Assembly: GCA_003516285.1 (NCBI GenBank)
Contig: DPCK01000007.1
Coordinates: forward strand, 5,764-21,491
Direction: 5' to 3'
DNA from: Lutibacter sp.
GTDB taxonomy: Bacteria > Bacteroidota > Bacteroidia > Flavobacteriales > Flavobacteriaceae
DNA: 15,728 nucleotides
Part shown: positions 13,556 to 15,728 of the stretch, in pieces
How positions within the stretch are numbered: the first letter of the stretch is position 1
How the letters are laid out: the number at the start of each line of letters is the position of its first letter
Program-made: the position numbers and the translations under genes
The notes under the pieces: model-generated
Told to the model about the DNA's origin: nothing
Databases searched by the model: none
What the model saw: the letters and a program-made list of their open reading frames with translations, nothing else

Positions 13556-14314
13556 TTAGTCAAATTGATATTCTTTTTTAATAAGCTCTATTAAATCTAA
13601 AGCAGTCTCTTTACGTTTATCACAAACGATTTCAGCTATTTTTACGACACCATAGATATATTGTGCACTCGATAAAAGTTCGTTAATAGTTTCTCTATCT
13701 TCTGTAATTAGTGTTGTGGCATCCGTATGTTGCTGTTTTCGTTCTTTTAAAATTTTTAGCAAGACTTCGCCATCAAAAACTTTCCCAACCAATTTTAAAT
13801 AATCGGCCAGCCATAGTATAGCAGCTTCATTGTATTGTTCGAGTTCGGATAAGGAGTTGTAATATTGTGAAATGCCATCAGCAACTTTATGGTTTTTAAT
13901 AAGTTTTAATTGTCCAGAACTTTTCATTTGCTCAAAAGTACGCTCAACCGGTTGAGCACGACTAAATTTTATGGTCATCATTCTGGCCCAATAACTGGTT
14001 TTACTTGTGTGATCTTTTCGTTCAGGACTTTTTAGATAAATCACCAATGAATCAATATATTGATAGACAATAATGTTGTTTTTAGCATAGCTTGAATATA
14101 TTTTGGTATCGTTTTGTAAGTCTTCCAAAAGGTTTTTCATGTAGTTTCTTTCAATTTTCGTATTTGCTTGTTCTTCATTCCAATTATTAATCTGTAAGGC
14201 AATCAAAATACCTATGACCACAAGCACAATCTCACCAATGGCATATTTAAGGTTGTTGGTGGTTTTACCTTGTTCAAGGAGTTTTTTACGGATGTTTCGG
14301 AAGATTTTTATCAT
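13556..14314 (-). CDS. DUF6090-like single-span membrane protein, paralogue 2 of the array
   Basis: A 252-residue protein beginning MIKIFRNIRKKLLEQGK, then KYAIGEIVLVVIGILIALQ and INNWNEEQ. The external region holds RTFEQMKSSGQLKLIKN (around residue 130), which matches in position the VNSGNMSIIKN, NTGRLYTIDS and LNQTGLIENL stretches of the sister proteins. This is the clearest sign of homology outside the N-terminus. No catalytic motif or cysteine pair is apparent. Its ATG overlaps the stop of the upstream paralogue (ATGA at 14311-14314), a typical translational-coupling arrangement. The function may be sensing or membrane scaffolding; nothing in the sequence decides between these. Confidence 0.85.
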   Translation of the reverse strand: MIKIFRNIRKKLLEQGKTTNNLKYAIGEIVLVVIGILIALQINNWNEEQANTKIERNYMKNLLEDLQNDTKIYSSYAKNNIIVYQYIDSLVIYLKSPERKDHTSKTSYWARMMTIKFSRAQPVERTFEQMKSSGQLKLIKNHKVADGISQYYNSLSELEQYNEAAILWLADYLKLVGKVFDGEVLLKILKERKQQHTDATTLITEDRETINELLSSAQYIYGVVKIAEIVCDKRKETALDLIELIKKEYQFD

Positions 14315-15075
14315 TGATTTTCATTGTTATCGTTAATTTCTTTTTCAATGTAAGTTATGGTTAATTCAACATTTTTTAAAATTTGAATCAGTTGATCTTT
14401 TAGTCCATTATTATTAAAGGATGCTAAAATAAATCCATTTTTGATGGTTTTGTCTTTCAAGGCAATAGAAACATCTTCTTCTGATAATTCTATTTTTACA
14501 TTCGGATTTAACCAAACTTTTATGCCATCACCATAATCTATGATTCCAGCATAGGAATTGTATAAATATAATTTGTAATCATCATACATATGCTGTCTAA
14601 CTGCAAATAGTTCTTCATAGGAGGCATTTATTTCGAGCAGCGAATTTCTGATTTCGACATTTTTAATGATTGACATATTTCCTGAATTTACCAACTCTTT
14701 AAATGCTATATTTCTCGGATAATGTGCTTCCCAATACAATACATTTGTCCAATGGAAATAATAATCTGAAAGATTTTTTATTTTTTCTCCATCATAATAA
14801 CTCACCATTATATCTGCTGAAGTGGCTTTACTTATTCTTCTCTCAATTATTTTATTCAAACCAATTTTATCATTTTTCAAGTCCTGAAGAATATTTTCAA
14901 GAATGATTAATTCCTGATGATTTATTTTTCGGAATTCATTCCAATTATTAATCTGCAATGCAATTAAAATACCAATCACCACAAGCACAATTTCACCAAT
15001 GGCGTATTTGAAATAACTGGCAGTCTTACCTTCTTGAAGAAGTTTTTTACGGATTTTTCTGAAGAATTTTATCAT
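14311..15075 (-). CDS. DUF6090-like single-span membrane protein, paralogue 1 of the array (coupled to a permease)
   Basis: A 254-residue protein starting MIKFFRKIRKKLLQEGK, then YFKYAIGEIVLVVIGIL and IALQINNWNEF. The external domain includes AFKELVNSGNMSIIKN (about residues 124-139), the segment shared in diverged form by all copies, and a Tyr-rich stretch. The C-terminus is very acidic and Asn-rich (KEINDNNENQ). The ATG overlaps the stop of the amino-acid permease gene by the ATGA at 15072-15075. The first paralogue is therefore made from the same message as the permease, and a physical or regulatory link with transport is plausible but unproven. Confidence 0.85.
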   Translation of the reverse strand: MIKFFRKIRKKLLQEGKTASYFKYAIGEIVLVVIGILIALQINNWNEFRKINHQELIILENILQDLKNDKIGLNKIIERRISKATSADIMVSYYDGEKIKNLSDYYFHWTNVLYWEAHYPRNIAFKELVNSGNMSIIKNVEIRNSLLEINASYEELFAVRQHMYDDYKLYLYNSYAGIIDYGDGIKVWLNPNVKIELSEEDVSIALKDKTIKNGFILASFNNNGLKDQLIQILKNVELTITYIEKEINDNNENQ

Positions 15076-15728
15076 TTTTTCTTATTGAATAATTTTTTAC
15101 CGACGTAAATTAGCGACAAAATTCCAATAAAAATTGCAGTGGTAATCATTTCATTTTTTGTCAGGTTGGAAAGAAAATAGCCAATAATGATTACCGACAG
15201 TATTGGAACGGTGAAGCCTCCAGGAATTTTAAAGGTCTTTATTTTTGAATCCCCATACGCTGTTTTTCTTAGCTTGATAACAGCTATCGCAACAACCAGA
15301 TAAATGATCAATATGGGGGCACTTGAAATAATGGCCAATTGTTTGAATCCGCCAAAAGAGGCAAATATGAATCCCGTAGCAGCATAAACTATAATGGCCA
15401 CATAGGGCGTCAAGTATTTTTTATGCACGGAAGAAAGGATGTTGAACGGGATCACGTTGTCTTTAGCGGCACTATATAATATTCTGGGCGTACTAAGCAA
15501 CGCGCTGCTTAACGCTCCAAATATAGAAACGCCTGCGCCAATGGTGATTAAAGTCAAACCAATGGGCCCGATAATAGATTTTGCCAATTCACCCAATGGG
15601 TTTTCCTGAAATGTTGCCAAAGTTTCTCCTAATACGCCTTGTGCGACTGTTTGAATTAAAATATACAAAATCAAAACACCTAAAACACTTATAAATATGG
15701 CGCGTGGAATTGTTTTTTGCGGATTTTT
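15072..15728 (-). CDS. APC family amino-acid permease, C-terminal half (5' end beyond the window)
   Basis: 218 codons are visible, open to the right edge, so the start lies outside the window. The fragment begins KNPQKTIPRAIFIS, the conserved loop that follows the sixth membrane helix in APC-superfamily permeases. About six hydrophobic segments follow, for example VLILYILIQTVAQGVL, SIIGPIGLTLITIGAGVSIF and VPILSVIIIGYFL. The conserved LSTPRILYSAAKDNVIP stretch, where permeases typically read R-x-x-Y-A-M-A-x-D-G-x-x-P, is present. The protein ends in a basic tail (KKLFNKKK). It should import an amino acid or related cation by secondary transport; the substrate cannot be read from this half. 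An internal TTG at 15672-15674 is not the start, because the conserved loop lies upstream of it. It heads the visible part of the DUF6090-like operon. Confidence 0.9.
   Translation of the reverse strand, partial: KNPQKTIPRAIFISVLGVLILYILIQTVAQGVLGETLATFQENPLGELAKSIIGPIGLTLITIGAGVSIFGALSSALLSTPRILYSAAKDNVIPFNILSSVHKKYLTPYVAIIVYAATGFIFASFGGFKQLAIISSAPILIIYLVVAIAVIKLRKTAYGDSKIKTFKIPGGFTVPILSVIIIGYFLSNLTKNEMITTAIFIGILSLIYVGKKLFNKKK

Overview
This is low-GC, chromosome-like DNA that I assign to a member of the Flavobacteriaceae (Bacteroidota). Three things support this. Promoters carry the Bacteroidota -7 box (TAnnTTTG) and there are no strong Shine-Dalgarno sequences. The protein families are typical: tandem single-span proteins of the DUF6090 type, a YtxH protein, a DUF2867-containing SDR and a DUF1295 protein. 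Codon use is AT-rich throughout. I see no tRNA, rRNA, CRISPR array, transposase or phage gene.

Layout. (1) 1-149 is the 5' end of a minus-strand gene with an in-frame 63-bp (21-residue) tandem repeat, followed by a YtxH-domain gene (292-573, minus). (2) 574-974 is a long intergenic stretch holding a structured repeat-like element (about 721-818) and the promoter of an ABC-F ATPase (975-2615, plus), which is followed by a YeeZ-like NAD(P)-binding protein (2630-3412, plus). (3) 3433-5823 is a compact minus-strand operon: pterin synthase (PTPS/QueD fold), GTP cyclohydrolase I (folE), an SDR and a glutathione-peroxidase-like lipoprotein. (4) 6001-7063 (minus) holds a DUF1295 membrane protein and a small membrane protein. 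Divergent from them, 7285-9173 (plus) holds an SDR/DUF2867 protein and an SRPBCC protein. (5) 9175-11599 (minus) holds an FAD-dependent dehydrogenase and a slipin (SPFH). (6) 11823-15728 (minus) is one operon: an amino-acid permease (truncated by the window edge), four full-length paralogous single-span proteins and a dead fifth copy.

How the genes may work together. The best candidate for an undescribed unit is 3433-9173. The promoter region of the pterin operon and the divergent promoter region at 7129-7187 share a GTTAAACAAAATAA block and a TGTTTAATAT block in the same orientation and at exactly the same spacing, forming inverted TGTTTAA/TTAAACA half-sites. This suggests one regulator controls pterin synthesis, peroxide reduction, membrane lipid or isoprenoid modification (DUF1295) and the SDR-DUF2867/SRPBCC pair. 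From memory, similar gene sets (folE, SDR, DUF1295, SRPBCC) accompany photolyase or cryptochrome genes and MerR/LitR/CarH-type light regulators in other bacteria, so a light or photo-oxidative stress regulon is a reasonable hypothesis. No photolyase or regulator gene lies in this window.

The second unusual locus is the array of DUF6090-like proteins. They share a near-constant N-terminus and membrane anchor and have highly divergent extracytoplasmic domains. They are translationally coupled to one another and to a permease.
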